DNA of 64,000 nucleotides, taken from Prevotella sp. GTDB lineage: Bacteria; Bacteroidota; Bacteroidia; Bacteroidales; Muribaculaceae. This document shows positions 33,530 to 44,229 of this stretch, piece after piece. Numbering within the stretch: the stretch's first letter is position 1; every line of letters starts with the position of its first letter. The notes beneath the pieces are model-generated. The model did no database searches and was not told where the DNA came from. It saw only the letters and a program-made list of their open reading frames with translations. Position numbers and translations under genes: made by a program. The stretch spans positions 634,213 to 698,212 of the forward strand of contig JAMPBN010000001.1 of assembly GCA_023666665.1 (NCBI GenBank). Direction: 5' to 3'.

Positions 33530-36500
33530 ATGTCTGTAACCGAAAACAAGCCGCGCGTAAACTTTGCGACGGTAAAAAATCCCCTTCCCTATCCCGACTT
33601 CTTGGAGGTACAGCTGCAGTCGTTTCACGATTTCCTGCAGCTCGACACCGCCCCCGAAGAACGTAACAACGAGGGATTATACAAGGTGTTTTCAGAGAAC
33701 TTCCCCATTGCCGACACGCGCAATAACTTCGTACTGGAGTTTCTCGACTATTATATTGACCCCCCGCGTTATACCATTGATGAATGTCTGACGCGAGGTC
33801 TGACCTACTCCGTGCCTCTGAAGGCAAAAATGAAGCTCTACTGCACCGACCCTGACCACGAAGACTTCGACACAGTGGTTCAAGACGTTTACCTCGGTCA
33901 AATCCCCTATATGACCGATAAGGGTACGTTCGTAATCAACGGCGCCGAGCGTGTCGTCGTGTCGCAGCTCCACCGTTCTCCCGGCGTATTCTTTGGCCAG
34001 AGCATGCACGCCAACGGCACGAAACTTTACAGCGCCCGCATCATCCCATTCCGTGGCAGCTGGATAGAGTTTGCTACCGACATCAACAACGTCATGTATG
34101 CCTACATTGACCGCAAGAAGAAGCTCCCCCTGACCACTCTTCTGCGTGCCATCGGCCTCGAAACCGATAAAGACATCATCGACATTTTTGACCTGGCTGA
34201 AGAAGTCAAAGTCACCAAGAAAAATCTCAAGGATGCCGTTGGTCGCACTTTGGCAGCCCGTGTCCTCAAAACCTGGGGAGAGGATTTCGTCGACGAAGAT
34301 ACCGGCGAGGTTGTAAGCATTGAGCGCAACGAGGTAGTACTCGAGCGCGACACCGTGCTCACCGAAGAAGGCATCGAAGCTATCCTCGACAGCGGCGTAA
34401 GCCACGTATTGCTGCGCAAGGAAACCGCCAACCCCTCCGATTACGCCATTATCTTCAACACTCTCAAAAAGGACCCCACCAACTCCGAAAAAGAGGCTAT
34501 CGCCTACATCTACCGACAGCTGCGCAACGCCGAGCCGCCGGATGAGGCCTCTGCACGCGAAGTAATCCAAAACCTCTTCTTCAGCGAAAAACGCTATGAC
34601 CTTGGAGAGGTGGGTCGCTATCGCCTTAACAAGAAACTCGACCTTGGCACTCCGATGAACGTTCGCGTACTCACGCAAGAAGACATCGTTGCCATTATCA
34701 AATATCTGATTGAACTCATCAACTCTAAGGCTGACGTCGACGATATTGACCACCTGTCAAACCGTCGCGTACGCACCGTTGGTGAACAGCTCTATAATCA
34801 GTTCTCCGTTGGTTTGGCACGTATGAGCCGCACCATCCGTGAGCGTATGAACGTGCGCGACAACGAGGTATTCACGCCCATCGACCTCATCAACGCCAAG
34901 ACCATCTCGTCGGTAATCAACTCGTTCTTCGGCACCAACGCCCTGAGCCAGTTTATGGACCAGACCAACCCCCTGGCCGAGATTACCCACAAGCGCCGTA
35001 TGTCGGCCCTCGGCCCCGGCGGTCTTACCCGCGAACGTGCCGGCTTTGAGGTGCGCGACGTACACTATACCCACTATGGCCGTCTCTGCCCGATTGAAAC
35101 CCCTGAAGGACCGAACATCGGTCTGATTTCTTCGCTCTGCGTATATGCGAAAATCAACGACCTCGGCTTCATCGAAACCCCCTACCGCAAGGTTGAAGAT
35201 GCCCGCGTAAACCTCAACAACGACGATGTGGTTTACCTCACGGCCGAGATGGAAGAAAACAAGATTATCGCTCAGGGCAACGCTCCGCTTAACGACGATG
35301 GCACATTTATCCGCACCCGCGTAAAAGCTCGTCAGGATGCCGACTTCCCCGTAGTGGCTCCCGATCAGGTTGAACTGATGGACGTATCGCCCACTCAGAT
35401 TGCCTCAATCGCCGCATCGCTCATCCCCTTCCTTGAACACGACGACGCAAACCGCGCGTTGATGGGTTCAAACATGATGCGTCAGGCCGTGCCGTTGATG
35501 CGCTCCGAAGCGCCTATCGTAGGTACCGGTCTTGAAGGCCAGCTTATTCGCGACAGCCGCACTCAGGTAACCGCCGAGGGTGCCGGCGTGGTAGAATTTG
35601 TTGATGCCACCACAATCCGCATCCGCTACGACCGCACAGAAGAAGAAGAATTCGTTGCGTTCGAAAGCGCCGTTAAGGAATATTCGCTGCCCAAGTTTCG
35701 CAAAACCAACCAAAGCACCACTATTGACCTCCGCCCGATTTGCAGCGTTGGTCAGCGTGTGGAAAAAGGCACTATCCTCACAGAGGGCTACTCGACCGAA
35801 AACGGCGAACTGGCTCTCGGTCGCAACCTTAAAGTGGCATTTATGCCCTGGAAGGGTTACAACTATGAGGATGCTATCGTGCTTAACGAACGTATGGTGC
35901 GCGAAGACATACTTACCTCAGTCCACGTTGACGAATATCAGCTCGAAGTGCGCGAAACCAAACGCGGCATGGAAGAACTTACCAACGATATTCCCAACGT
36001 CAGCGAAGATGCCACCAAAGACCTCGACGAGCGCGGCATAATCCGCATTGGCGCTCACGTGATTCCCGGCGACATCATGATTGGTAAGATTACCCCTAAG
36101 GGCGAGAGCGACCCCACCCCCGAAGAAAAGCTGCTCCGCGCAATCTTCGGCGACAAGGCCGGCGACGTGAAAGATGCCTCGCTGCGTGCCACCCCATCGC
36201 TTAAGGGCGTAATTATCGGCACCAACCTCTTCAAAAAGGCTGAAAAAACCTCCAAGAACCGCAATAACGTTTTGCTCCCCAAACTCGACGAGGAATACGA
36301 AGAAAAGCAGTCCAAGCTCAAAGACGAACTCGTGCGCAAGCTTATGGAACTCACCAAGAATAAGTCAAGCCAGGGCGTGAAAGACTTCCTCGGCGTTGAC
36401 GTTATTCCCAAGACTCAGAAGTTCACTGCAGCAGTGCTCCGCGAGATTGACTACGATACCGTAAATCTGTCGAAGTGGACTACCGATGCCCATAAGAACG

Positions 36501-37336
36501 AACTCATCCGCGCCTGCATCGTCAACTACCTGCGCAAGAGCAAGGAAATTGATGCTGAACTCCGCCGTAAGAAGTACGACATCTCCATCGGCGACGAACT
36601 CCCCAGCGGAATTATGCAGCTTGCCAAGGTCTACATCGCCAAGAAGCGCAAAATCAGCGTCGGCGATAAAATGGCAGGTCGCCACGGTAACAAAGGTATC
36701 GTTTCGCGAATTGTGCGCCAGGAAGATATGCCGTTCCTTGCCGACGGTACGCCGGTCGACATCTGTTTGAACCCTCTGGGCGTGCCTTCGCGTATGAACC
36801 TCGGTCAGATATTCGAAACCGTGCTCGGCTGGGCAGGTCGCGAACTCGGCGAGAAGTTTGCAACGCCGATTTTCGACGGCGCAAGTCTTGACGATCTCAA
36901 CGCCTGGACCGACAAAGCCGGACTCCCCCGCTACGGCAAGACCTACCTCTACGACGGCGGCACCGGCGAACGCTTCGACCAACCCGCAACCGTGGGTGTC
37001 ATCTATATGCTCAAACTCGGCCATATGGTTGAAGACAAGATGCACGCCCGCTCTATCGGCCCGTACTCGCTGATTACTCAGCAGCCTTTGGGCGGTAAGG
37101 CGCAGTTCGGCGGTCAGCGTTTCGGTGAGATGGAAGTTTGGGCGCTCGAAGCATTCGGCGCATCACACATCCTGCAGGAAATTCTGACCATCAAGTCCGA
37201 CGACGTTACGGGCCGTTCCAAGGCCTACGAGGCGATTGTCAAGGGCGATGCCATGCCTCAGGCCGGCATTCCCGAGTCGCTCAACGTATTGCTCCACGAA
37301 CTCCGCGGCCTCGGTCTCTCAATCTCCCTGGACTAA
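33530..37336 (+). CDS. rpoB: RNA polymerase beta subunit
   Basis: A 1268-residue beta subunit. The rifampicin region (about residues 465-535) reads [19 protein letters not shown] then SALGPGGL, keeping the Asp, His and Ser positions that mutate in resistance, so a rifampicin-sensitive enzyme is predicted. The catalytic-side [15 protein letters not shown] (about 1043-1057) and the C-terminal clamp are intact. It starts 122 bases after rplL, beyond the attenuator hairpin. Confidence 0.99.
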   Translation: MSVTENKPRVNFATVKNPLPYPDFLEVQLQSFHDFLQLDTAPEERNNEGLYKVFSENFPIADTRNNFVLEFLDYYIDPPRYTIDECLTRGLTYSVPLKAKMKLYCTDPDHEDFDTVVQDVYLGQIPYMTDKGTFVINGAERVVVSQLHRSPGVFFGQSMHANGTKLYSARIIPFRGSWIEFATDINNVMYAYIDRKKKLPLTTLLRAIGLETDKDIIDIFDLAEEVKVTKKNLKDAVGRTLAARVLKTWGEDFVDEDTGEVVSIERNEVVLERDTVLTEEGIEAILDSGVSHVLLRKETANPSDYAIIFNTLKKDPTNSEKEAIAYIYRQLRNAEPPDEASAREVIQNLFFSEKRYDLGEVGRYRLNKKLDLGTPMNVRVLTQEDIVAIIKYLIELINSKADVDDIDHLSNRRVRTVGEQLYNQFSVGLARMSRTIRERMNVRDNEVFTPIDLINAKTISSVINSFFGTNALSQFMDQTNPLAEITHKRRMSALGPGGLTRERAGFEVRDVHYTHYGRLCPIETPEGPNIGLISSLCVYAKINDLGFIETPYRKVEDARVNLNNDDVVYLTAEMEENKIIAQGNAPLNDDGTFIRTRVKARQDADFPVVAPDQVELMDVSPTQIASIAASLIPFLEHDDANRALMGSNMMRQAVPLMRSEAPIVGTGLEGQLIRDSRTQVTAEGAGVVEFVDATTIRIRYDRTEEEEFVAFESAVKEYSLPKFRKTNQSTTIDLRPICSVGQRVEKGTILTEGYSTENGELALGRNLKVAFMPWKGYNYEDAIVLNERMVREDILTSVHVDEYQLEVRETKRGMEELTNDIPNVSEDATKDLDERGIIRIGAHVIPGDIMIGKITPKGESDPTPEEKLLRAIFGDKAGDVKDASLRATPSLKGVIIGTNLFKKAEKTSKNRNNVLLPKLDEEYEEKQSKLKDELVRKLMELTKNKSSQGVKDFLGVDVIPKTQKFTAAVLREIDYDTVNLSKWTTDAHKNELIRACIVNYLRKSKEIDAELRRKKYDISIGDELPSGIMQLAKVYIAKKRKISVGDKMAGRHGNKGIVSRIVRQEDMPFLADGTPVDICLNPLGVPSRMNLGQIFETVLGWAGRELGEKFATPIFDGASLDDLNAWTDKAGLPRYGKTYLYDGGTGERFDQPATVGVIYMLKLGHMVEDKMHARSIGPYSLITQQPLGGKAQFGGQRFGEMEVWALEAFGASHILQEILTIKSDDVTGRSKAYEAIVKGDAMPQAGIPESLNVLLHELRGLGLSISLD

Positions 37337-37343
37337 TTCTAAA

Positions 37344-37422
37344 GGTTAAGGGTTAAAAGTAAAGGGTGAAGAAATGACCCTGACACCCGCAGAATAACCC
37401 TTAACCCTTAACCTTTAACCCC
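37344..37422. repeat. Heptamer arrays in inverted arrangement between rpoB and rpoC
   Basis: Left block (37344-37371) has four 7-bp units read on the plus strand as GGTTAAG, GGTTAAA, AGTAAAG, GGTGAAG. The right block (37395-37422) has TAACCCT twice, TAACCTT and TAACCCC. The blocks are reverse complements of the same family: GGTTAAGGGTTAA (37344-37356) is the exact complement of TTAACCCTTAACC (37401-37413), so the mRNA can form a 13-bp stem with a 44-base loop. Confidence 0.8.
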
Positions 37423-37433
37423 AATATAAAATT

Positions 37434-40400
37434 ATGGCATTTAAGAAAGATAACCCCAAATCAAAAACCGCTTTCTCAAAAATCACCATCGGCCTTGCAT
37501 CGCCCGAGGAGATTCTTGAGAAGTCGAGCGGCGAGGTGTTGAAGCCCGAAACCATCAACTACCGCACATACAAACCCGAGCGCGATGGTCTGTTCTGCGA
37601 ACGCATTTTCGGCCCTGTAAAGGACTACGAATGCCACTGCGGAAAATACAAACGCATCCGCTATAAAGGCATTGTCTGCGACCGTTGCGGCGTGGAAGTC
37701 ACCGAGAAGAAAGTGCGTCGCGAACGTTGCGGCCACATCAAGCTCGAGGTCCCCGTTGCCCACATCTGGTACTTCCGCTCGCTGCCCAATAAAATCGGCT
37801 ACCTGCTCGGTCTTCCCTCAAAGAAGCTCGATGCAGTAATCTACTACGAGCGCTACATCGTGGTTCAACCCGGCGTTGCCGAACTCAACGGCGAACCGGT
37901 AGAGCCGCTCCAACTTCTTACTGAAGAAGAATACTATCAGATCGTTGATAGCCTCCCCAAAGAGAACGCCCTGCTCGAAGACACTGACCCCAACAAGTTC
38001 ATTGCCAAGATGGGTGCAGAGGCAATTCAAGACCTCCTGAGCCGCATCAATCTCGACGACCTCTCTTACCAGCTCCGCGAACAGGCCAACAACGAAGGCT
38101 CGCAGCAGCGTAAGACCGATGCCCTCAAGCGCCTCCAGGTGGTTGAGAGCTTCCGCATGTCAAAGGGCAAGAACAAACCCGAATGGATGATTCTGCAGGC
38201 CGTACCGGTTATTCCCCCGGAGCTGCGCCCTCTCGTGCCCCTCGATGGCGGCCGCTTCGCCACCTCCGACCTCAACGACCTCTACCGTCGCGTCATAATC
38301 CGCAACAACCGCCTCAAACGCCTCGTTGAAATCAAGGCTCCCGAAGTGATTCTGCGCAACGAAAAGCGTATGCTTCAGGAAGCCGTTGACTCGCTGCTCG
38401 ACAACAGCCGCAAGTCCTCGGCCGTCAAGTCCGAAGCCAACCGCCCGCTCAAATCACTCTCCGACTCGCTCAAGGGTAAAGCCGGCCGCTTCCGTCAGAA
38501 CCTTCTCGGTAAGCGTGTTGACTACTCCGCACGTTCGGTAATCGTAGTAGGCCCCGAACTGAAGATGCACGAGTGCGGCATCCCCAAATATATGGCTGCC
38601 GAGCTCTACAAGCCGTTCGTAATCCGCAAACTCATTGAGCGCGGCATCGTAAAGACCGTTAAATCAGCCAAAAAGATAGTTGACCGCAAAGAGCCTGTTG
38701 TATGGGACATTCTTGAACACGTGATGAAAGGCCACCCCGTGCTGCTCAACCGTGCTCCAACACTTCACCGCCTCGGCATTCAGGCCTTCCAGCCCAAAAT
38801 GATTGAGGGTAAGGCAATTCAGCTCCACCCGCTGGCTTGTACGGCATTCAACGCCGACTTTGACGGTGACCAGATGGCCGTGCACCTTCCCCTTGGCAAT
38901 GAGGCTATCCTCGAAGCCCAGATGCTGATGCTCGGCGCGCACAACATCCTCAACCCCGCCAACGGCTCGCCTATCACCGTACCCTCTCAGGATATGGTAC
39001 TCGGCCTCTACTACATCACCAAACTGCGCCCCGGCGACAAAGGTGAAGGCTATAAATTCTATGGCCCCGAAGAAGCAGAAATCGCTTACAACGAAGGCCG
39101 CGTAACCCTTCACGCCCCCATCAGCGTAGTGGTTGACGACGTAGACGAACAGGGTAACCTCGTTAAGCGTATGGTAGACCAAACCTCCGTAGGCCGCATA
39201 CTCGTTAACCAATACGTGCCTAAAGAGATTGGCTATGTAAACACTATTCTGTCAAAGAAGAGCCTGCGCGACATTATCTCCAAGGTAATCAAAACTTGTG
39301 GCATTCCCCGGTCTGCCCAGTTCCTCGACGACATCAAGAACCTCGGTTACTATATGGCGTTCAAAGGCGGCCTGAGCTTCAACCTCGGCGACGTTATCAT
39401 CCCGCAAGAGAAAGAAGCAATGGTTCAAAAAGGCTATGAGCAGGTTGAAGAAGTGATGCAAAACTACTCTATGGGCTTCATCACCAACAACGAACGCTAC
39501 AACCAGATTATCGATATTTGGACTCACGTAAACTCCGAACTCGCCAATACCCTGATGAAGCAACTTGCTGCCGACCAGCAGGGCTTCAATCCGGTATATA
39601 TGATGCTTGACTCCGGCGCTCGTGGTTCTAAAGACCAGATTCGTCAGCTCTCCGGTATGCGTGGTCTTATGGCCAAGCCTCAGAAGAGCGGTGCCGAAGG
39701 CGGCCAGATTATCGAAAACCCGATTTTGGCCAACTTTAAAGAGGGCTTGAGCGTGCTTGAATACTTCATCTCAACCCACGGCGCTCGTAAGGGTCTTGCC
39801 GATACCGCACTGAAAACAGCCGACGCCGGTTATCTTACCCGCCGTTTGGTCGACGTTGCCCACGACGTTATCGTGCGCGAAGAAGACTGCGGCACTCTGC
39901 GCGGACTCGTATGCACCGAAATCAAAAACAACGACGAAGTTGTGGCTTCCCTTGGCGAACGCATCCTTGGCCGCGTCAGCGTTCACGATGTTGTTGACCC
40001 CACAACGGGCGAAATCATCGTTGCCGCCGGCGAAGAAATCAACGATGCCGCAGCCGACCGTATCAACGCCTCTCCCATTGAGAGCGTCGAAATCCGCTCC
40101 GTCCTCACTTGCGAAAGCAAGAGCGGCGTATGCGCAAAATGCTATGGTCGCAACCTTTCCAACCTCCGTATGGTTCAAAAGGGCGAGGCTGTCGGCGTAA
40201 TCGCTGCCCAGTCAATCGGTGAGCCAGGTACCCAGCTTACCCTGCGTACTTTCCACGTCGGTGGTGTGGCCAGCAACGTTGCCGCCGTGTCTAACCTCAC
40301 CTCGCGCTACGATGGTGTTCTCGAAATCGAAGAACTCCGCACCGTCAAGACCGACGAAGTCGGCCCCAACGGAAAACCCGTCGACGTTGTTATCGGCCGT

Positions 40401-41744
40401 TTGGCAGAAATGCGCATCAATGACCCCAACACCGGTATGATGCTCACAACCGCTCCGATTATCTACGGTTCGAAGCTCTACTTCCACAGCGGCGACACCG
40501 TCAAGAAAGGCGACGTTATTGCTGAATGGGATCCCTTCAACTCCGTAATCGTCAGCGAATTTGGCGGCAAGGTTCAGTTCAACAATATGGAAGAGGGCGT
40601 TACTTACCGCACCGAAACCGACGAACAGACCGGCAACTCTGAAAAAATTATCATTGAATCAAAAGATCGTACTAAAGCTCCTGAAGTGAGCATTATTGCT
40701 ATCCCTCAAGATGCTAAACGTGCGTTGTCTATGGATTACCATACGGGAGAAGTACTTATTACTTATGTACTCCCTGTGGGCGCTCACTTGATGGTTGAAG
40801 ACGGCGATGACGTTAAGCCCGGCAGCATCCTCGTTAAGATGACCCGCACCCAGTCAGGTGCCGGCGATATTACCGGTGGTCTGCCCCGCGTAACCGAACT
40901 CTTCGAAGCACGCAATCCGTCTAACCCCGCTATTGTCAGCGAAATCGACGGCGAAGTACACTTCGGCAAGGTAAAACGCGGCAACCGCGAAATCACCGTT
41001 ACCTCCAAGCTCGGCGAAGAGAAGAAATACCTCGTGCCCACCACAAAGCAGCTCCTCGTGCAGGAAAACGACTATGTACGTGCCGGCACGGCACTCTCCG
41101 ACGGTGCCATCACCCCCGAAGACATCCTCAACATCATGGGTCCGACCGCCGTACAGGAATACATTGTCAACGAGGTACAAGACGTTTACCGTATGCAAGG
41201 CGTGAAAATCAACGACAAGCACTTTGAGGTTATAGTTCGCCAGATGATGCGCAAAGTCAACATCATCGATCCGGGCGACACCGGCTTCCTCGAACAGCAA
41301 ATCGTTGATAAACGCGAATTCCAGGAAGAAAACGACCGCATCTGGGGCAAGAAATACGTTCTTGACTCCGGCGACAGCGAAAACGTTAAGCCCGGTATGA
41401 TTATCACCGCACGCCGTTTGCGCGACGAAAACTCCGCCCTCAAGCGCAAGGACCTCAAGCTCGTAACCGTTCGCGACGCTATGCCCGCAACCTCCGAGCA
41501 GATTCTTCAGGGTATCACTCGCGCAGCTCTGCAAACCTCGAGCTTCATCTCCGCAGCATCGTTCCAGGAAACCACCAAGGTGCTCAACGAAGCCGCTATC
41601 CAAGGCAAGACTGACCTCCTGGTAGGTATGAAAGAAAACGTTATCTGCGGCAAGCTGATACCGGCCGGTACCGGTCTGCCCGAATACGAGCGCCTCGTAG
41701 TTACTTCCACCGAAGATATCGAGCCGATTTTCGACGAAGACTAA
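37434..41744 (+). CDS. rpoC: RNA polymerase beta' subunit
   Basis: A 1436-residue beta' subunit. The N-terminal zinc site is [13 protein letters not shown] then CDRCG (about residues 67-86). The catalytic [12 protein letters not shown] (about 475-486) carries the three Asp that hold the active-site magnesium. The second zinc site [13 protein letters not shown] lies near 893-905. It is followed by a strong terminator, closing the translation/transcription block. Confidence 0.99.
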   Translation: MAFKKDNPKSKTAFSKITIGLASPEEILEKSSGEVLKPETINYRTYKPERDGLFCERIFGPVKDYECHCGKYKRIRYKGIVCDRCGVEVTEKKVRRERCGHIKLEVPVAHIWYFRSLPNKIGYLLGLPSKKLDAVIYYERYIVVQPGVAELNGEPVEPLQLLTEEEYYQIVDSLPKENALLEDTDPNKFIAKMGAEAIQDLLSRINLDDLSYQLREQANNEGSQQRKTDALKRLQVVESFRMSKGKNKPEWMILQAVPVIPPELRPLVPLDGGRFATSDLNDLYRRVIIRNNRLKRLVEIKAPEVILRNEKRMLQEAVDSLLDNSRKSSAVKSEANRPLKSLSDSLKGKAGRFRQNLLGKRVDYSARSVIVVGPELKMHECGIPKYMAAELYKPFVIRKLIERGIVKTVKSAKKIVDRKEPVVWDILEHVMKGHPVLLNRAPTLHRLGIQAFQPKMIEGKAIQLHPLACTAFNADFDGDQMAVHLPLGNEAILEAQMLMLGAHNILNPANGSPITVPSQDMVLGLYYITKLRPGDKGEGYKFYGPEEAEIAYNEGRVTLHAPISVVVDDVDEQGNLVKRMVDQTSVGRILVNQYVPKEIGYVNTILSKKSLRDIISKVIKTCGIPRSAQFLDDIKNLGYYMAFKGGLSFNLGDVIIPQEKEAMVQKGYEQVEEVMQNYSMGFITNNERYNQIIDIWTHVNSELANTLMKQLAADQQGFNPVYMMLDSGARGSKDQIRQLSGMRGLMAKPQKSGAEGGQIIENPILANFKEGLSVLEYFISTHGARKGLADTALKTADAGYLTRRLVDVAHDVIVREEDCGTLRGLVCTEIKNNDEVVASLGERILGRVSVHDVVDPTTGEIIVAAGEEINDAAADRINASPIESVEIRSVLTCESKSGVCAKCYGRNLSNLRMVQKGEAVGVIAAQSIGEPGTQLTLRTFHVGGVASNVAAVSNLTSRYDGVLEIEELRTVKTDEVGPNGKPVDVVIGRLAEMRINDPNTGMMLTTAPIIYGSKLYFHSGDTVKKGDVIAEWDPFNSVIVSEFGGKVQFNNMEEGVTYRTETDEQTGNSEKIIIESKDRTKAPEVSIIAIPQDAKRALSMDYHTGEVLITYVLPVGAHLMVEDGDDVKPGSILVKMTRTQSGAGDITGGLPRVTELFEARNPSNPAIVSEIDGEVHFGKVKRGNREITVTSKLGEEKKYLVPTTKQLLVQENDYVRAGTALSDGAITPEDILNIMGPTAVQEYIVNEVQDVYRMQGVKINDKHFEVIVRQMMRKVNIIDPGDTGFLEQQIVDKREFQEENDRIWGKKYVLDSGDSENVKPGMIITARRLRDENSALKRKDLKLVTVRDAMPATSEQILQGITRAALQTSSFISAASFQETTKVLNEAAIQGKTDLLVGMKENVICGKLIPAGTGLPEYERLVVTSTEDIEPIFDED

Positions 41745-41775
41745 CCTGCGTGTAAAAATCACCCGCATATATGGA

Positions 41776-41806
41776 AGCGGCGGACTTTTTGTCCGTCGCT
41801 TTTATT
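41776..41806 (+). terminator. Intrinsic terminator after rpoC
   Basis: AGCGGCGGAC pairs with GTCCGTCGCT (one G-U) around a TTTTT loop, followed by TTTATT. Confidence 0.9.
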
Positions 41807-41807
41807 A

Positions 41808-41842
41808 ATGCCCACTGCCCACTGCCCAACGCCCAACGCCCA
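41808..41842. repeat. Heptamer repeat, five units (ATGCCCA, CTGCCCA, ACGCCCA types)
   Basis: Five in-phase 7-bp units: ATGCCCA, CTGCCCA twice, ACGCCCA twice. They lie immediately after the rpoC terminator and 9 bases before the -33 box of the protease promoter. Confidence 0.8.
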
Positions 41843-41851
41843 AAAAAACAA

Positions 41852-41883
41852 TTTGCATAATTGCGGGAAAATTAGTATATTTG
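41852..41883 (+). promoter_or_regulatory. Promoter of the S8 protease-LRR operon
   Basis: TTTG (41852-41855), 20 bases, TATATTTG (41876-41883); ATG at 41932. Confidence 0.82.
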
Positions 41884-41931
41884 CCGCTTAAATTATCCGA
41901 ATGTTTCCGTGATTATTACATTTCGTACTTA

Positions 41932-44229
41932 ATGAAAAAACTTTTGTTTGTGCTGGCTATGACGGCGCTCGGATGCGGCGTTTATGGCCAGAAGCTTGAT
42001 TTACAGAGCCTTGCTAAAGTGCGCCACTACAAGGCGCAGCAGCTGACCCCGAAGAGCCGTGCGGCTGAAACGGAGTCACCGGTTCAAGGAGCAATGATGA
42101 CTCTAAGTGATGGATTTACGGCAGATGACCTCAAAGCAGCAGGTGTAGACGTTAAAGCTTGTCGCGGCGGAATTGCGCTATGCAGCGTGCCTCTTGACCG
42201 CGCCGAAGAAATTTCCGCCCTCCCTTGCGTCAAGGCAATGAGCCTGCAGCGTCAGTTAAAAAACAATATGGACGTGGCCCGCACCGCCGGCCGGGTCGAC
42301 GACATTCATTTCAACGCCGAAATTGCCGGACTCCCCAAGACATACACCGGCAAAAAAGTGATTGCCGGCATCGTGGACCAAGGCCTTGATGCCCACCACA
42401 TCAACTTCCGCTTCCCCGACGGCAGCCCGCGCATTGAATACCTCTACTGGGCCCGCGCAAACGCTGCCGGAACGGCTATAGTCGAGGATCACTACAACTA
42501 CACGAACCTTGACGGCTTCGTTACCGACAATTCCTCGGCATTTCACGCAACTCACACTCTCGGCATTCTCGGCGGCTCTTACGACGGCCCGGTAATGGTC
42601 GGCACCGAGCGTGAAAACCCCGAAGTTCCCATCAATACCACTCCCCACGAAATTGAGCGCTGCCCATATTACGGTATGGCTCCGAGCGCAATTCTCAGCG
42701 TGAGCTGCGGCGACCTGCAGGATGCTTTCGTAGCATATGGCGTTGAGGCGCAGCTCAGCTATCGCTACTGGGCCAACCTCCCCATGGTGCTGAACATGAG
42801 TCTCGGCTCCTCGCAGGGCCCCCACGACCCCAATTCGCAGATGGCGCAATATCTCAACGAGGCCGGCAAGGAGGCAATCATCTGCATGAGCGTCGGCAAC
42901 GAAGGCGACCTCAAAATCGCCTTGCAAAAAACTCTCACCGAGACCGACTCGGTGGTGAAAACGTTCATCTACCCCTACTACTACCAATATGACCCCGAAG
43001 TGGAGGGGAGCGGCTACTTCCGCAACGGCTCTGTGGAAATCTGGAGCAACGACGGCACTCCATTTGAGGTCAAAGCTGTGCTCTACAACCGTTCACGCGG
43101 CTATGTTGCGGCTTTTAATATGCCGATTGCCGGTGAAAACATCGGAACATATTACGCCACAAGCAATATGGGCAACATCACCGACGACGACGTTAAAGAC
43201 CACCCCACGTTCCTCAAGGCATACTCCACCGGCTATGTTGGCGTAGGTGCAAAAGTTGACGAACAGACCGGCCGCTACTACGGCATGGTTGACTATTATG
43301 CGCTCAACAATACCGAAACCAACCTCACCGACAATTACGTGCTTGGCTTCGAGGTTGTGGGCCACCCCGGCCAGACCATTTCCTGCTACGGCGACGGCGC
43401 TAATACCTGGATGGACTCATACGGCGTAGAGGGCTTTGACGACGGTTCTACCGACGGCACCATCTCCGATTTGGCCACGGCTGAAAACGTCATCGTGGTC
43501 GGCTCTTACAATACCCGCAACAACTGGCTCTGCCTTGACGGCGGACGCTCGCGCTACCAGGGCGATGGCTTCCTTGAAAACCGCATCAGCGGCTTCAGCT
43601 CCTACGGCACTCTGAGCGATGGCCGTCAGCTCCCGCTGATTTGCGCTCCCGGCGCTGCACTCGTCAGCTCAATTTCCTGGCCATATGCCAAGCAGATGAG
43701 CGAGAGCGACATCAACTATGCCTGCTCGGCGCGACTTGACGAAGAGGGCCGCACAAACCTCTGGAAGCAGGAGGTCGGCACTTCGATGTCAACGCCATAC
43801 GTTGCCGGTGGTATTGCCCTTTGGCTCGAAGCCAATCCTGACCTGACAGTCAGCGATGTCAAGGAAATCATTGCCAAAACCGCCATTGTTGATGACTACG
43901 TGAAGCTCGATGACCCCAAGCGTTGGGGCGCGGGCAAGTTCAACGTGCTCGGCGGCCTTAAGGAAGCAATCCGTATGTATGAAGCCGGAATCCGCGACAT
44001 TGACGTTGACAACGACCGCCTGATTCTCACCTCGGCCGGCGAGAACGTTTACAACATCTTCCTCGGCACGGCATGCAACCTGCTCGTTGAGGTGTTTGCC
44101 TCCGATGGCCGCAAGGTTATGAACCTCACAGCCGAGGGCGACGAACTCACCGCCGACCTTTCTTCTCTCCCCAAAGGTATTTACGTAATAAAAGTAAACA
44201 ACAAACATATCCAGAAAATAAGCCGATGA
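41932..44229 (+). CDS. Secreted S8 family serine peptidase (subtilisin-like)
   Basis: A 765-residue exported protease with signal peptide MKKLLFVLAMTALGCGVYGQ. An N-terminal prodomain-like segment (about residues 20-115) precedes the S8 domain. Catalytic Asp is in GIVDQGLDAHH (about 146), His in FHATHTLGIL (about 204), oxyanion Asn in MSVGNEGD (about 322) and Ser in GTSMSTPYVAGG (about 617). The usual HGTH is HATH, otherwise the triad is complete. The last about 80 residues (VEVFASDGRKV, LPKGIYVIKVNN) resemble a type A C-terminal sorting domain of type IX secretion. Whether this organism has that system cannot be seen here. The start is ATG 41932, since the upstream extension contains the promoter. 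It overlaps the LRR gene by ATGA. Confidence 0.9.
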   Translation: MKKLLFVLAMTALGCGVYGQKLDLQSLAKVRHYKAQQLTPKSRAAETESPVQGAMMTLSDGFTADDLKAAGVDVKACRGGIALCSVPLDRAEEISALPCVKAMSLQRQLKNNMDVARTAGRVDDIHFNAEIAGLPKTYTGKKVIAGIVDQGLDAHHINFRFPDGSPRIEYLYWARANAAGTAIVEDHYNYTNLDGFVTDNSSAFHATHTLGILGGSYDGPVMVGTERENPEVPINTTPHEIERCPYYGMAPSAILSVSCGDLQDAFVAYGVEAQLSYRYWANLPMVLNMSLGSSQGPHDPNSQMAQYLNEAGKEAIICMSVGNEGDLKIALQKTLTETDSVVKTFIYPYYYQYDPEVEGSGYFRNGSVEIWSNDGTPFEVKAVLYNRSRGYVAAFNMPIAGENIGTYYATSNMGNITDDDVKDHPTFLKAYSTGYVGVGAKVDEQTGRYYGMVDYYALNNTETNLTDNYVLGFEVVGHPGQTISCYGDGANTWMDSYGVEGFDDGSTDGTISDLATAENVIVVGSYNTRNNWLCLDGGRSRYQGDGFLENRISGFSSYGTLSDGRQLPLICAPGAALVSSISWPYAKQMSESDINYACSARLDEEGRTNLWKQEVGTSMSTPYVAGGIALWLEANPDLTVSDVKEIIAKTAIVDDYVKLDDPKRWGAGKFNVLGGLKEAIRMYEAGIRDIDVDNDRLILTSAGENVYNIFLGTACNLLVEVFASDGRKVMNLTAEGDELTADLSSLPKGIYVIKVNNKHIQKISR

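Noticed and set aside
37344-37422. Terminator between rpoB and rpoC
   Set aside because: The inverted repeats have a 44-base loop and no T tract, and rpoC needs read-through.
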